Part shown: piece after piece, positions 1 through 8,755 of the stretch
Layout of the letters: each line of letters starts with the position of its first letter
Numbering within the stretch: position 1 is the stretch's first letter
Program-made: the position numbers and the translations under genes
DNA from: UMGS363 sp051881775
GTDB taxonomy: Bacteria; Bacillota; Clostridia; Oscillospirales; Ruminococcaceae
Assembly (NCBI GenBank): GCA_051881775.1
Contig: JBJEQN010000103.1
Coordinates: 33,362 to 97,361, forward strand
Direction: 5' to 3'
DNA: 64,000 nt
Notes under the pieces: model-generated
Seen by the model: only the letters and a program-made list of their open reading frames with translations
What the model was told of the DNA's origin: nothing
Database searches by the model: none

Positions 1-1660
1 CGATGCAGTCAGGCTGGAAGGAATTCATAATATCGGTACCCTTGCGTACTGTTGTGAGATCGGGGTCAGGCTCGACCTCGCTGAAAATTTCAAGAACAGG
101 GTGGTTTTCGTTTTTATTGAGCTGATATGTGAGTCTGTCAACGTAGCCGAACTGAACCATTCCGGGGTCAGCTACGATCATTACTCTGTGGATGTTGGGC
201 ATCTTTGCAAGATACTGAACAGAGCCGGGTTCAAAATAGATCTTTTCGGGAACCTTGAACCACTGCATATTAAGTCTTCTCTTAGCGACCTTCTTAACGT
301 TAATAAGGTTCTTAGCTGTAACGTTCTCGGAAACGGAGTTCTTACCGTAGGAGCCGCAGCCGAGTGTAAGAGAAGGAGCCATAGAGTTGTAAACATCACC
401 GATAGCACCGAAGGATGCAGGAGAGTTAACAACGATACGGCTTGCGTTCATGGATTCGCCGTACTTGTCAGCAAGCTCATCGTTAGATGTGTGGATAACA
501 GCGGTGTGACCTGCACCGTGCTTAAGCATTTCCTTACAAAGCTCGAAAGCGTGGTCTGTTGTGTCAGCCTTAACAACTGCAAGAACAGGGGAGAGCTTTT
601 CAAGAGCAAGAGGATACTTGTTAGCGTCTGTGCCGCCGATCTCAACGCAGAGTACCTTGGTTTCCTTAGGAATTGTGATACCTGCCTTCTCGGCGATCTG
701 CCAGGGATACTGACCAACGACCCAAGGACGTACAGCCATCTTGTCAAGGTCAATAATTGTATCCTGTATCTTCTGTACTTCTTCGGGAGTTGCAAAATAG
801 CAGCCGTGATACTTCATAAAGCCAACTGCTTCATCATAAACCTCAGCGTCGATGATAGCAGCCTGCTCGGATGCGCAGATCATACCGTTATCGAAGGACT
901 TGGAGAGAATGAGGTCATTAACAGCCTGCTTGATGTTAGCGGTCTTTTCAATATAGCAAGGTGTGTTTCCGGGACCAACGCCGAGTGCAGGCTTACCTGC
1001 GGAATAAGCAGCCTTTACCATTCCGGGACCGCCTGTTGCAAGGATAGTTGCAACATCGGGGTGGTTCATGAGCATACCTGTTGCTTCGATGGAAGGATAT
1101 TCGATCCACTGGATGCAGTTTTCGGGAGCGCCTGCCTTGATAGCAGCGTCACGAACGATCTCTGCAGCTCTCTTGGAGCACTGCTGAGCGGAGGGGTGGA
1201 AACCGAAGATGATGGGATTTCTTGTTTTTGCGCAGATGATCGACTTGAACATTGTTGTGGAAGTCGGGTTTGTTGTAGGTGTTACGCCGCAGACGATTCC
1301 GAGAGGTTCTGCAACTTCAACGTAGCTTTCATCAATGTTGTCTTCGATGATGCCGACGGTCTTTTCGTGCTTGATGGAGTGCCAGATGTACTCTGTGGAG
1401 AAGATGTTTTTGGTGACCTTATCCTCGTAGATACCTCTGCCTGTTTCCTCGATAGCCATTTTTGCAAGCTCGCTCTGAGCGGAAAGACCTGCAAGAGCCA
1501 TTGCCTCTGTGATCTTGTCGATCTGCTGCTGATCCAGCTTCATGTATTCTTCAAGAGCTTTCTTAGCGTTAGCCACAAGACCGTTGATCATATCCGCTGT
1601 TTCAACCTTCTTTGCCTCGTCAGCTGCGGGAGCTGCTGCGGCTTTTTTCTTGTCTGCCAT
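1..1660 (-). CDS. adhE: Bifunctional acetaldehyde-CoA/alcohol dehydrogenase AdhE (3' part outside window)
   Basis: Reduces acetyl-CoA to acetaldehyde and then ethanol with NADH, the main electron sink in fermenting Firmicutes. The window holds the first 553 codons of what is normally about 870; the C-terminal iron alcohol dehydrogenase domain runs off the left edge. The visible part is the aldehyde dehydrogenase domain: an N-terminal Ala/Lys-rich start, the TPTTNPTST stretch, a GGPGMV glycine motif and the catalytic Cys in NGMICASEQA. The ATG at 1660 follows a GGGAGG ribosome site about 11 bases upstream. A consensus promoter with a Rex-like operator lies 90-115 bases upstream. A long antisense reading frame over the same bases (101-1681) is a shadow of its codon use. 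Confidence 0.96.
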   Translation of the reverse strand, partial: MADKKKAAAAPAADEAKKVETADMINGLVANAKKALEEYMKLDQQQIDKITEAMALAGLSAQSELAKMAIEETGRGIYEDKVTKNIFSTEYIWHSIKHEKTVGIIEDNIDESYVEVAEPLGIVCGVTPTTNPTSTTMFKSIICAKTRNPIIFGFHPSAQQCSKRAAEIVRDAAIKAGAPENCIQWIEYPSIEATGMLMNHPDVATILATGGPGMVKAAYSAGKPALGVGPGNTPCYIEKTANIKQAVNDLILSKSFDNGMICASEQAAIIDAEVYDEAVGFMKYHGCYFATPEEVQKIQDTIIDLDKMAVRPWVVGQYPWQIAEKAGITIPKETKVLCVEIGGTDANKYPLALEKLSPVLAVVKADTTDHAFELCKEMLKHGAGHTAVIHTSNDELADKYGESMNASRIVVNSPASFGAIGDVYNSMAPSLTLGCGSYGKNSVSENVTAKNLINVKKVAKRRLNMQWFKVPEKIYFEPGSVQYLAKMPNIHRVMIVADPGMVQFGYVDRLTYQLNKNENHPVLEIFSEVEPDPDLTTVRKGTDIMNSFQPDCI

Positions 1661-1747
1661 AATCAAAAATCCTCCCATTAAAATTTTATTTTATTACTTA
1701 TGGGTCGCATACATACGGGTAAAATCCCATTGATCTACCTTGCCTAT

Positions 1748-1776
1748 ATAATATCACATTGTTAAACTTTTGTCAA
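1748..1776 (-). promoter_or_regulatory. adhE promoter
   Basis: Read on the minus strand: -35 TTGACA (1771-1776), 17-base spacer, -10 TATTAT (1748-1753). A near-perfect sigma-A promoter about 90 bases before the adhE start. Confidence 0.8.
1759..1776. promoter_or_regulatory. Putative Rex operator at adhE
   Basis: TTGTTAA-ACTT-TTGTCAA matches 12 of the 14 specified bases of the clostridial Rex consensus TTGTTAANNNNTTAACAA. It covers the -35 box and most of the spacer, where a bound redox-sensing repressor would block RNA polymerase. adhE is a classical Rex target; the binding itself is inferred. Confidence 0.55.
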
Positions 1777-1985
1777 TATGCATATTAAAAAAATTATGAC
1801 TTTATATCGTTTTTTTCTGTAAACCGCAAACGGCTTTTATTCTTCCAAAGGCGTTTACATATAATTATTAACTTAATTTGCTCGGATTATTAATAATAAG
1901 ACCGTATAATGATTAAAATAGTTAATATAAAGCGGCTGAAAATGAAAAAACGGTTTTCGGCGCTTTTTGATAAGGAGTATTGCCA

Positions 1986-2789
1986 ATGGACTACAGTTTA
2001 TATCAGCTTGCGATGTTTTTCCTTGTTTATGCTTTTCTTGGCTGGCTCTCGGAGGAGGTATTTGCCCTTGTAAGGCACGGAAAACTTGTTAACAGAGGCT
2101 TTCTGACGGGTCCTGTTTGTCCTATCTACGGCTTTGGAATGATAATAATCATACTTTGCCTTACGCCGGTGCAGGATATACTTCCGCTGCTTTTCCTCGG
2201 TTCAGCCGTACTGACTACGCTTCTGGAGTTTGTGACGGGTTATGTGCTGGAAAAGTTCTTTAAGACAAAGTGGTGGGATTATTCCGAAGAGCATTTTAAC
2301 GTAAAGGGCTACATATGTTTGAAATTCTCGATATTATGGGGTCTTGCCGGAGTGTTTATAATGGATATAGTACACCCTTCGGTGATGAAGCTCCTTGATA
2401 AGCTGTCCTATAAAGCAGGACTTGTAATAATTGCAGTTTCGGCTGTTTTATTCGCTGTAGACCTTACAACGACCCTTATTTCCATGATAGACCTGCACAA
2501 AGGCGTTGCAAAGCTGGAGGAGCTTTCCGCAAAAGCCGAGGAATTCAGGCTTAAGCTTGAACATATGGCTGAGTCCGGCTCAGAACTTATTGAAGAACGC
2601 ACCGATGAGCTGAAAGCGGAGTTTGCCCGTCAGCGTGAGCAGATAAGCGAGGCGCGGCTTGCCCTTTCCGACGAGCTTCACAGACGTCACCGCAGATTTT
2701 TCAGCGCATTCCCTCATTTTGAAAAGGGCGAGCGCTTTGAAAAGCTGAGAGAAGCCATTGAAGAATACCGTGAAAAACGAGGCAAATAA
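1986..2789 (+). CDS. CmpB-like multipass membrane protein (putative ABC-transporter type IV family, PF06541)
   Basis: Membrane protein of 267 residues. The N-terminal half has several hydrophobic segments with the family hallmarks GWLSEE near residue 20 and the NRGFLTGPVCPIYGFG loop near residues 37-50. The last ~100 residues are charged and probably coiled-coil (LEELSAKAEEFRLKLEH onward), facing the cytoplasm. The family's transport role is only predicted. The ATG at 1986 is preferred over the in-frame TTG at 1980 because AAGGAG (1972-1977) is 8 bases from the ATG and only 2 from the TTG. It is monocistronic, ending at a bidirectional terminator shared with the convergent M23 gene. Confidence 0.8.
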   Translation: MDYSLYQLAMFFLVYAFLGWLSEEVFALVRHGKLVNRGFLTGPVCPIYGFGMIIIILCLTPVQDILPLLFLGSAVLTTLLEFVTGYVLEKFFKTKWWDYSEEHFNVKGYICLKFSILWGLAGVFIMDIVHPSVMKLLDKLSYKAGLVIIAVSAVLFAVDLTTTLISMIDLHKGVAKLEELSAKAEEFRLKLEHMAESGSELIEERTDELKAEFARQREQISEARLALSDELHRRHRRFFSAFPHFEKGERFEKLREAIEEYREKRGK

Positions 2790-2802
2790 CAGATAAAAAA
2801 CT

Positions 2803-2840
2803 ATCCCCGTAAATTTTTCGTTCAGAATATTTACGGGGAT
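2803..2840. terminator. Bidirectional terminator between CmpB-like and spoIIQ-like genes
   Basis: Perfect 12-bp arms ATCCCCGTAAAT / ATTTACGGGGAT around a 14-base loop, with A-rich sequence before it and a T-containing stretch after it, between convergent genes. Confidence 0.75.
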
Positions 2841-2867
2841 CATTCATTTTATGCAGAAGTTCGGATG

Positions 2868-3602
2868 TCAGCTTCCCTCTCCCGAAATGAAGGCGATAGG
2901 GTCTATCCATTCGCCGTTTTTCTTAAGAGCAAAGTGGAGGTGGGAGGCTTCCTTTATCTCACCCTCCGCAGTGTCTCCCACAGTGCCGATAACGGTACCT
3001 GCGGAAACGGTCTGTCCTTCAATAACGGGGATGTCCTTGCTGAGGTTGCAGTAAAAGCCTTCAAGACCGTTTTCGTGGTCGATAACAACGCAGGCGCCGA
3101 GCATCTGATCCTCATAGACCCTTGTTACCGTTCCCGAAGTCATGCTTTTTACCTTTTCGCCGAAATTTCCTGCAATATCAACGCCGTCATGGGTCTTCCA
3201 GACGTTCAGAGTGGAGGACTTCACAAGCTCTCCGCCGGAATATTCGCCGATTATCTCCCCATTGAGGGGGCGCACCATTGCCTGATAGGAAGCAGCCGGC
3301 ACTTCGGAAACGAATTCTTCCATAACGTCCTCGGTCTTATCGCTCTGCTCCGTTTCAGCGGCAGATGTTACGGCTTCCGTTTCGGTTTTTGCCACCTGAG
3401 TTTGTTCGGCGTTTGCCTTTGCAGCGCCCGGCTCGTCCTCTGCGGCTGCCGTGGGTTTGTTTCCGATAAGCTGGTCGTTAAGCTGATCCGCCGCCTTTTT
3501 GTAGGAGTAAATTCCCACGCCGCCGACGATTAGCAAGCAAACGCATACAGCGATCGCAAAGCCTTTTCCGCCGAGATTTTCCTTGCTGAAAAAATTTTTC
3601 AT
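2868..3602 (-). CDS. spoIIQ: SpoIIQ-like M23 (LytM) membrane protein
   Basis: Predicted forespore protein of 244 residues facing the intermembrane space, where SpoIIQ pairs with SpoIIIAH during engulfment. Residues 14-33 are one membrane anchor. A Thr/Glu/Ala-rich linker spans about 48-100 and a LytM domain about 106-240. Zinc ligands are present as H138 and D142 (THDGVD) and H221/H223 (SHLHF). The usual YxHLS motif reads FYCNLS, with N186 in place of His, so hydrolase activity is doubtful. The start at 3602 has an AAAGGCGG ribosome site and places the anchor normally; an upstream in-frame ATG (3662) is less likely. It lies 136 bases downstream of sigF, and SpoIIQ genes are sigma-F targets. 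The exact SpoIIQ identity rests on domain layout plus this position. Confidence 0.75.
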   Translation of the reverse strand: MKNFFSKENLGGKGFAIAVCVCLLIVGGVGIYSYKKAADQLNDQLIGNKPTAAAEDEPGAAKANAEQTQVAKTETEAVTSAAETEQSDKTEDVMEEFVSEVPAASYQAMVRPLNGEIIGEYSGGELVKSSTLNVWKTHDGVDIAGNFGEKVKSMTSGTVTRVYEDQMLGACVVIDHENGLEGFYCNLSKDIPVIEGQTVSAGTVIGTVGDTAEGEIKEASHLHFALKKNGEWIDPIAFISGEGS

Positions 3603-3738
3603 ATTAATATGTCCGCCTTTCGTAAAACTTCCGAGGGAATAATAAACCTTTTCCTCAAGCATAGTTTTGACAGATAAGGCGGATTTATACTATCTTTATT
3701 CAAATATTTGAAGAAAAAACTTTTTGGGGCAGATCGGG

Positions 3739-4404
3739 TCATCCGCTGAGAAAGCTCCGCAGCTTCATAAGCAGCTTTTTTTCACGCCGTGAGACCTGTA
3801 CCTGTGAAGTTCCAAGCCTTTCCGCAACGGCAGACTGGGTAAGACCCTTGTAATACCGCAGAAAAATAAGTGTGCGGTCGTTTTCTTCAAGTGACATAAG
3901 CGCCTGATGAAGAGAAAGCATTTCCGTCATTTCATTTTCCGGTGTCTCTACCGCTATGTCGATCTGACAGCCTTCGTTGTCCTCGTCCGTGCCGGTAAGA
4001 GAAAGGGCAGGGGCGCCTGCAGCAATGGCTTCGGCAATGTTTTCGGGGGATTCGCCGCATATCTCACAAAGCTCGCTCAGCAAAGGCTCACGCCCGTTTT
4101 TCAGACAGAATTCATCCCTTATGCGTGAAACCTTGAGGGAAAGCTCTCTTAAACTTCTGCTCATTTTGACCGTTCCGCCGTTTCGGAACAGACCTTTTAT
4201 CTCTCCCATTATCACGGGTACTGCATAGGTTGAAAACTTTACACCCCTGCTTTCGTCAAATCCGTTGGCAGCTTTGATAAGACCAACGCAGCCTGCCCCG
4301 AAAAGGTCGTCATATTCAATGCCCCTGCTTCTGAAACGGTTTGCGCAGAGATGCACAAGCCCCATATTGCTTTCAACGAATCTGTCGGTCTGAGTACCGT
4401 TCAT
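3739..4404 (-). CDS. sigF: RNA polymerase sporulation sigma factor SigF
   Basis: Forespore-specific sigma factor, 221 residues. Region 2 is clear (GAGCVGLIKAANGFDESRGVKFSTYAVPVIMGEIK, about 36-71, split here into its known parts: core binding and -10 recognition). Region 3 is in the middle, and region 4 has the helix-turn-helix TQSAVAERLGTSQVQVSRRE near the end. Its start overlaps the spoIIAB stop (ATGA at 4401-4404), giving the canonical spoIIAA-spoIIAB-sigF order and separating it from the closely related SigG. Activity would be held by SpoIIAB and released by dephosphorylated SpoIIAA. Confidence 0.95.
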   Translation of the reverse strand: MNGTQTDRFVESNMGLVHLCANRFRSRGIEYDDLFGAGCVGLIKAANGFDESRGVKFSTYAVPVIMGEIKGLFRNGGTVKMSRSLRELSLKVSRIRDEFCLKNGREPLLSELCEICGESPENIAEAIAAGAPALSLTGTDEDNEGCQIDIAVETPENEMTEMLSLHQALMSLEENDRTLIFLRYYKGLTQSAVAERLGTSQVQVSRREKKLLMKLRSFLSG

Positions 4405-4874
4405 CTGCCGCAGTTCCTTTCCTGTTGATTATGTATGATGCTGTCTGCGGAGACGAGCCTGCGGCACAAGGTTACGGTCGTTCCTTTTCCCACCTCGCTT
4501 TTTACCTTTACCTTGTCCATAAAGGATTCCATTACCGCAAAGCCAAGTCCTGCACGTTCCTCTTCGGGAGCGGAGGTGTAAAGAGGTTCCATTGCCTTTT
4601 CAACGTCGCCTATGCCGCAGCCGTGGTCAGTGATGCGTATGGAAACGGTCTTGTCGTTGTAAGCCCTGACTTGAACGTCGATTTTTCCGCTTTGGTTACG
4701 GTAGCCGTGAACGATAGAGTTTGTAACGGCTTCCGATACGGCGGTCTTTATCTCCGCAAGCTCGCTTACCGACGGGTCAAACTCCGAAATAAAGGACGTA
4801 ACGCACATTCTTGCTATCCTTTCGTTGCAGCTTTGCGCAGGAAAAGAAAATTTCAGTTCGTTTATTACTTTCAT
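4401..4874 (-). CDS. spoIIAB: Anti-sigma F factor SpoIIAB
   Basis: GHKL-type serine kinase and anti-sigma factor (157 residues). It binds SigF and phosphorylates SpoIIAA. The N box EAVTNSIVHGY, G1 box DHGCGI and G2 box GLGFAVM are all present. The start at 4874 (MKVINELKF) matches the family N-terminus and has an AAAGG ribosome site 8-9 bases upstream; an in-frame upstream ATG at 4922 would add 16 residues absent from the family and run into spoIIAA. The gap to spoIIAA is 22 bases and it overlaps sigF by 4. Confidence 0.95.
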   Translation of the reverse strand: MKVINELKFSFPAQSCNERIARMCVTSFISEFDPSVSELAEIKTAVSEAVTNSIVHGYRNQSGKIDVQVRAYNDKTVSIRITDHGCGIGDVEKAMEPLYTSAPEEERAGLGFAVMESFMDKVKVKSEVGKGTTVTLCRRLVSADSIIHNQQERNCGR

Positions 4875-4896
4875 TTTGGTTATCCTTTCTGCTTTT

Positions 4897-5202
4897 TCAT
4901 TCGATAGAAGCAAGCCGTTCAAGACCTGCCAGCTTCATCACCTTTTTTATCTGTGCGGAAGCGTTTGTTACCGAGACCTTGCCGCCGTAGGTCTTTGCCA
5001 GCTTATACCTTCCCATTACAAGACCTATGCCGGAGCTGTCCATAAATGTTACCTCTCCGAAATCCAGCACAAGCACGGACGGGTGCTGCTTGTCCGCTTC
5101 AAGGTCTATCATACGCCGTATCTCTGCGGCGCTGTGGTGGTCTATTTCTCCCTGGATGTGTGCAGTTAAGGTACTGCCGTCTGTGTCAATTGTTACAGGC
5201 AT
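4897..5202 (-). CDS. spoIIAA: Anti-anti-sigma F factor SpoIIAA
   Basis: STAS-domain protein of 101 residues that frees SigF by binding SpoIIAB when unphosphorylated. The phospho-acceptor motif FMDSSGIG is at 53-60; by alignment with B. subtilis S58 the target is S56. The start at 5202 has a strong AGGAGG site 10 bases upstream. It is first in the spoIIA operon. The phosphatase SpoIIE is not in this window. Confidence 0.95.
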   Translation of the reverse strand: MPVTIDTDGSTLTAHIQGEIDHHSAAEIRRMIDLEADKQHPSVLVLDFGEVTFMDSSGIGLVMGRYKLAKTYGGKVSVTNASAQIKKVMKLAGLERLASIE

Positions 5203-5229
5203 TTTTGTAATCCTCCTTTTTCTATTATT

Positions 5230-5259
5230 GTAATACAAATTAATGTAAAATATTGTCAA
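5230..5259 (-). promoter_or_regulatory. Possible spoIIA operon promoter
   Basis: Minus-strand TTGACA (5254-5259), 18-base spacer, TATTAC (5230-5235), about 28 bases before the spoIIAA start. spoIIA is sigma-H dependent in B. subtilis; I see no convincing sigma-H motif, so the assignment to sigma-A-type boxes is tentative. Confidence 0.4.
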
Positions 5260-5354
5260 TTATAAGTACAAGCTATCTTTATTATTGCGAGAAAAGAAAA
5301 CAAAGAGTTTTTGATGGATTTAACAAAAAATACATTTATATAAAAAACAAAATA

Positions 5355-5363
5355 TGCTATAAT
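5355..5363 (+). promoter_or_regulatory. Extended -10 promoter of the GH2 gene
   Basis: TGCTATAAT is an extended -10 box with no good -35 at 17 bases. It lies 40 bases before the chosen GH2 start and shows that the in-frame ATG at 5362 is part of the promoter, not a start codon. Confidence 0.6.
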
Positions 5364-5403
5364 GACAATATATGATCAAAACAATGCTGAAAGGTTGATA
5401 AAT

Positions 5404-8400
5404 ATGGATTCCGAGCGTTCACAGCTTTTTAACTGCGGCTGGAGCTTTGCTCTCCTTGAAAACGGTGCAGGCTATGAAAAAGCTGCTTCATACACAGATT
5501 ATAAAGACGTTGAAATACCCCACGACTGGCTTATTTACGATACAAACGACCTTTACAAAAGCGGCGAAGGCTGGTACAAGAAAACGTTTTCTCTTGAAAA
5601 AGGCGGGTATAAATATAGTATAGATTTTGACGGCGTTTATATGGACAGCACGGTCTATGTCAACGGCGCCGCTGCAGGCAGCTGGCACTACGGCTACTCG
5701 TCCTTTTCCTTTGATATAACCGACCTGCTTAAGGACGGCGAAAATACTGTAATGGTGCAGGTGAGATACGTTGCTCCAAACTCAAGGTGGTATTCCGGCG
5801 CAGGAATTTACAGGAATGTTTATCTTACCAAAACCGCTCCTCTGCACATTGTCAGGGACGGAGTTTATATTACCGCAGACCCGGTAAACGGAAATGTGAA
5901 GGTAGAAATAGAAGCAACGGGGGATTACGACTCTGTTTGCCACGAAATATTCACATCCGACGGCTGTAAAGTTGGAGAATTTTACAGCAATTCTTTCAAA
6001 ATTGACAGTCACAAGCTCTGGAACCTTGATGATCCTGTACTTTATACAATGAAAACGAGTATTGTAAAGGCAAATAACATTACAGATACAGTCAAGAATG
6101 TATTTGGTTTCAGGAGCATAAAATTTGACCCCAACAAGGGATTTTTCCTTAACGGACAGCATATGAAGCTGAAAGGCGTGTGCCTGCACCACGATCTGGG
6201 CGCTCTCGGTGCAGCTGTGAATTACAGCGCGTTGGAACGTCAGATACTTCTTATGAAAAAAATGGGAGCAAACGCTGTGCGAACCTCCCACAATATGCCG
6301 TCAAGGGAGCTTGTGGACATCTGCGACAGAGTGGGTATGCTTGTGGATTCCGAGAGCTTTGATATGTGGGAGCTGCCCAAGACCGAGTTTGACTATGCAA
6401 GATTTTTCAAAGAGGACGCACATAAAGACGTTCTCAGCTGGGTAAGGCGTGACAGAAATCACCCCTGCATTATAATGTGGAGCATCGGCAATGAGATCTA
6501 CGACACCCACGCTTCGGAACACGGCTATGAGATAGCAGAAATACTGGCAGGATATGTAAGAGAAGCCGACCCTGAGTGTCACGCTGTGCTTACCATAGCT
6601 TCAAACTATATTGAGTGGGAAAATTCCCAGAAAATCGGAAATCTCCTTGTTCATTCGGGCTATAATTACACGGAAAAATGCTATGACGAGCATCACAAAA
6701 AGTACCCCGATACCGTGATTTACGGAAGTGAGACCTCTTCCGCCGTAAGAAGCAGGGGAATTTACCATTTTCCGTCAGATATTCCGCAGCTTACCCATGA
6801 CGACCACCAGTGCTCTTCCCTTGGAAACAGCTGTGTAGGCTGGGGAAGACCTATGGAAAGCGCCTGGGTCGAGGACAGAGACAGGGAATTCTGCGCAGGT
6901 CAGTTTATTTGGACGGGCATCGACTACATAGGCGAACCTACGCCCTACAGCACTAAAAACAGCTATTTCGGCGCAGCAGATACCGCTTGCTTTCCCAAGG
7001 ACGCATACTATTTTTACCAATCTGTCTGGACGGACTTCAAAACCGCCCCGATGATACATCTTCTGCCTTATTGGGACTTTAACGAGGGGCAGCTTATTGA
7101 CGTTATCGCTTATACAAATGCGCCTGCCGCCGAGCTTTTCTTCAACGGCAAGTCTCTCGGCGTGAAGATGATCGATCATAAACACGGAAAAATTCTTCAT
7201 GCGGAATGGAAGATACCTTATGAAAAGGGCGAATTAAAGGTCAACGCCATTGACGAAGACGGAAATGTTGTCGCAAGCGATGTCCGGCGCAGCTTTGGCG
7301 ACCCTGTTGAAGTGGTGCTGAAAGCGGACAGAAACGTTATTAATGCAGATGCAAACGAGCTTTGCTTTGTTGAAATTTCCGCCGCAGACGAGAACGGCAC
7401 CTTTGTCGCCAACGCAAGAAACTATGTAAAGGTAACGGTAGAGGGCGCAGGACGGCTTCTCGGACTTGACAACGGCGATTCCACCGATTACGGTCAGTAC
7501 AAGACCGATTCAAGAAAACTTTTCAGCGGAAAACTCCTTGCAATTGTTGGTCCAAACGGTGAGGATGGCGAAATAACCGTAACGGTGTCTTCGGAAGGTC
7601 TGAAAACGGCAGCTGTGAGTGTACAGTCAAAAGGCTTTACACATACTTCAAACGCACAAAAACTTGTTCCGCAGATAACACCTTCAAAACCGGGAGCAGT
7701 TCCTATGCGTAAGATAGAGGCTTGCGCCGCAGACGGAGGAAAACTCACCGAGGAAAGACCCTGCGCAGATGTTAAATACAGAATTTTGCCGAAAAACGCC
7801 GCCTATGACGATGTAACCTTTAAACTTGTCAAGCCAAACGGCGTTGAAACGGATATTGCGGAAGCGGAAATGTGCGGCGATACCGTAAAAGTCACCGCAA
7901 AGGGCGACGGCGAGTGCATTCTCAGGCTTTACGGCAATAACGGTGCGGAATATCCCCAGGTCATTTCCGATGTTGCCTTTGAGATCTCAGGCTTGGGAGC
8001 GGCTGTGCGTGATCCTTACTCAATGATTTTGGCAAACACCTTTGCTTCTTCGGATGTTCCTGTTACAATTATCGAAAACGGCGCTCTCGGCGGATTTGCA
8101 CAGAGAAGCCGTGTGGATTTTGCTAATCTTGATTTCGGAAAAACAGGTACGGACAAGATAAGAGTGTACTTTGGCAACTGCCGCAACAGGGAGATACCCG
8201 TTGAAATTTTTGACGGCGAAGATCTTGTTGAAACGCTGATGATACCCCACAACAACGGCTGGGACAAGGCTTCACCCTTTGATTTTACCCTTCCCGTGCG
8301 GCTTAAAGGCGTTCACAATATCGGTGTTGCGGTTTCCGACAACTGTATTTTCGGCGGCTTTGAGTTTATTGAAGAAAACAGGGCTTACGCCGCTCTTGAC

Positions 8401-8742
8401 CCTGCTGACTGCGACAATATTTACGGTGATGACTACAAGATTGGCGGAAACGGCATTGAAAATATTGGCAACAACGTTGTTATTGAATTCAAGGGCATGG
8501 ATTTTGGCGACGGCGCACACAAGCTGGAGCTTACGGGACGTACTCCCAACAAGGTGAACACCATACAGCTTTGCTGCACCGCAGACGGCTCTTTGAGAAA
8601 ACAGCTTATTGAGTTTGAACATTCGGAAGAGTACGCTTCAAGAGTGTTTGAGATTGATGAAATAAGCGGAACGACCGATATAAGCTTTGTATTTATGCCG
8701 GGAAGCAAATTCGATTTCCTCGGATTCAGATTTATTAAGTAA
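5404..8742 (+). CDS. Cytoplasmic glycoside hydrolase family 2 (beta-galactosidase type)
   Basis: Retaining glycosidase of 1112 residues without a signal peptide, so it acts on imported oligosaccharides. Domains in order: GH2 sugar-binding jelly roll (about 8-150, with IPHDW and SGAGIYRNV), immunoglobulin-like domain (150-250), TIM barrel (255-560), DUF4982-like and further beta domains, and a C-terminal carbohydrate-binding-like module (about 990-1112). The acid/base is E364 in SIGNE and the nucleophile probably E443 in YGSETSS. The start at 5404 has AAAGG 9-13 bases upstream; earlier in-frame codons lie in the promoter. Galactosidase is the commonest activity in this architecture, but the substrate cannot be read from the sequence. 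It is followed after 13 bases by the C39-type gene. Confidence 0.88.
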   Translation: MDSERSQLFNCGWSFALLENGAGYEKAASYTDYKDVEIPHDWLIYDTNDLYKSGEGWYKKTFSLEKGGYKYSIDFDGVYMDSTVYVNGAAAGSWHYGYSSFSFDITDLLKDGENTVMVQVRYVAPNSRWYSGAGIYRNVYLTKTAPLHIVRDGVYITADPVNGNVKVEIEATGDYDSVCHEIFTSDGCKVGEFYSNSFKIDSHKLWNLDDPVLYTMKTSIVKANNITDTVKNVFGFRSIKFDPNKGFFLNGQHMKLKGVCLHHDLGALGAAVNYSALERQILLMKKMGANAVRTSHNMPSRELVDICDRVGMLVDSESFDMWELPKTEFDYARFFKEDAHKDVLSWVRRDRNHPCIIMWSIGNEIYDTHASEHGYEIAEILAGYVREADPECHAVLTIASNYIEWENSQKIGNLLVHSGYNYTEKCYDEHHKKYPDTVIYGSETSSAVRSRGIYHFPSDIPQLTHDDHQCSSLGNSCVGWGRPMESAWVEDRDREFCAGQFIWTGIDYIGEPTPYSTKNSYFGAADTACFPKDAYYFYQSVWTDFKTAPMIHLLPYWDFNEGQLIDVIAYTNAPAAELFFNGKSLGVKMIDHKHGKILHAEWKIPYEKGELKVNAIDEDGNVVASDVRRSFGDPVEVVLKADRNVINADANELCFVEISAADENGTFVANARNYVKVTVEGAGRLLGLDNGDSTDYGQYKTDSRKLFSGKLLAIVGPNGEDGEITVTVSSEGLKTAAVSVQSKGFTHTSNAQKLVPQITPSKPGAVPMRKIEACAADGGKLTEERPCADVKYRILPKNAAYDDVTFKLVKPNGVETDIAEAEMCGDTVKVTAKGDGECILRLYGNNGAEYPQVISDVAFEISGLGAAVRDPYSMILANTFASSDVPVTIIENGALGGFAQRSRVDFANLDFGKTGTDKIRVYFGNCRNREIPVEIFDGEDLVETLMIPHNNGWDKASPFDFTLPVRLKGVHNIGVAVSDNCIFGGFEFIEENRAYAALDPADCDNIYGDDYKIGGNGIENIGNNVVIEFKGMDFGDGAHKLELTGRTPNKVNTIQLCCTADGSLRKQLIEFEHSEEYASRVFEIDEISGTTDISFVFMPGSKFDFLGFRFIK

Positions 8743-8755
8743 GAAGGATTTTGAT

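Noticed and set aside
101..1681. 526-codon plus-strand reading frame
   Set aside because: It is antisense to adhE. Its Cys/Ser/Leu-rich composition is what the reverse strand of this codon usage produces, and it has no ribosome site or family resemblance.
3603..3740. Sigma-F-type promoter before the spoIIQ-like gene
   Set aside because: A GTATA element is present (near 3680), but the expected -10 motif at the proper distance is not, so no promoter is claimed.
5362..5403. Start of the GH2 gene at the ATG at 5362
   Set aside because: That ATG overlaps the -10 box, so it would not be in the transcript; the ATG at 5404 has a ribosome site.
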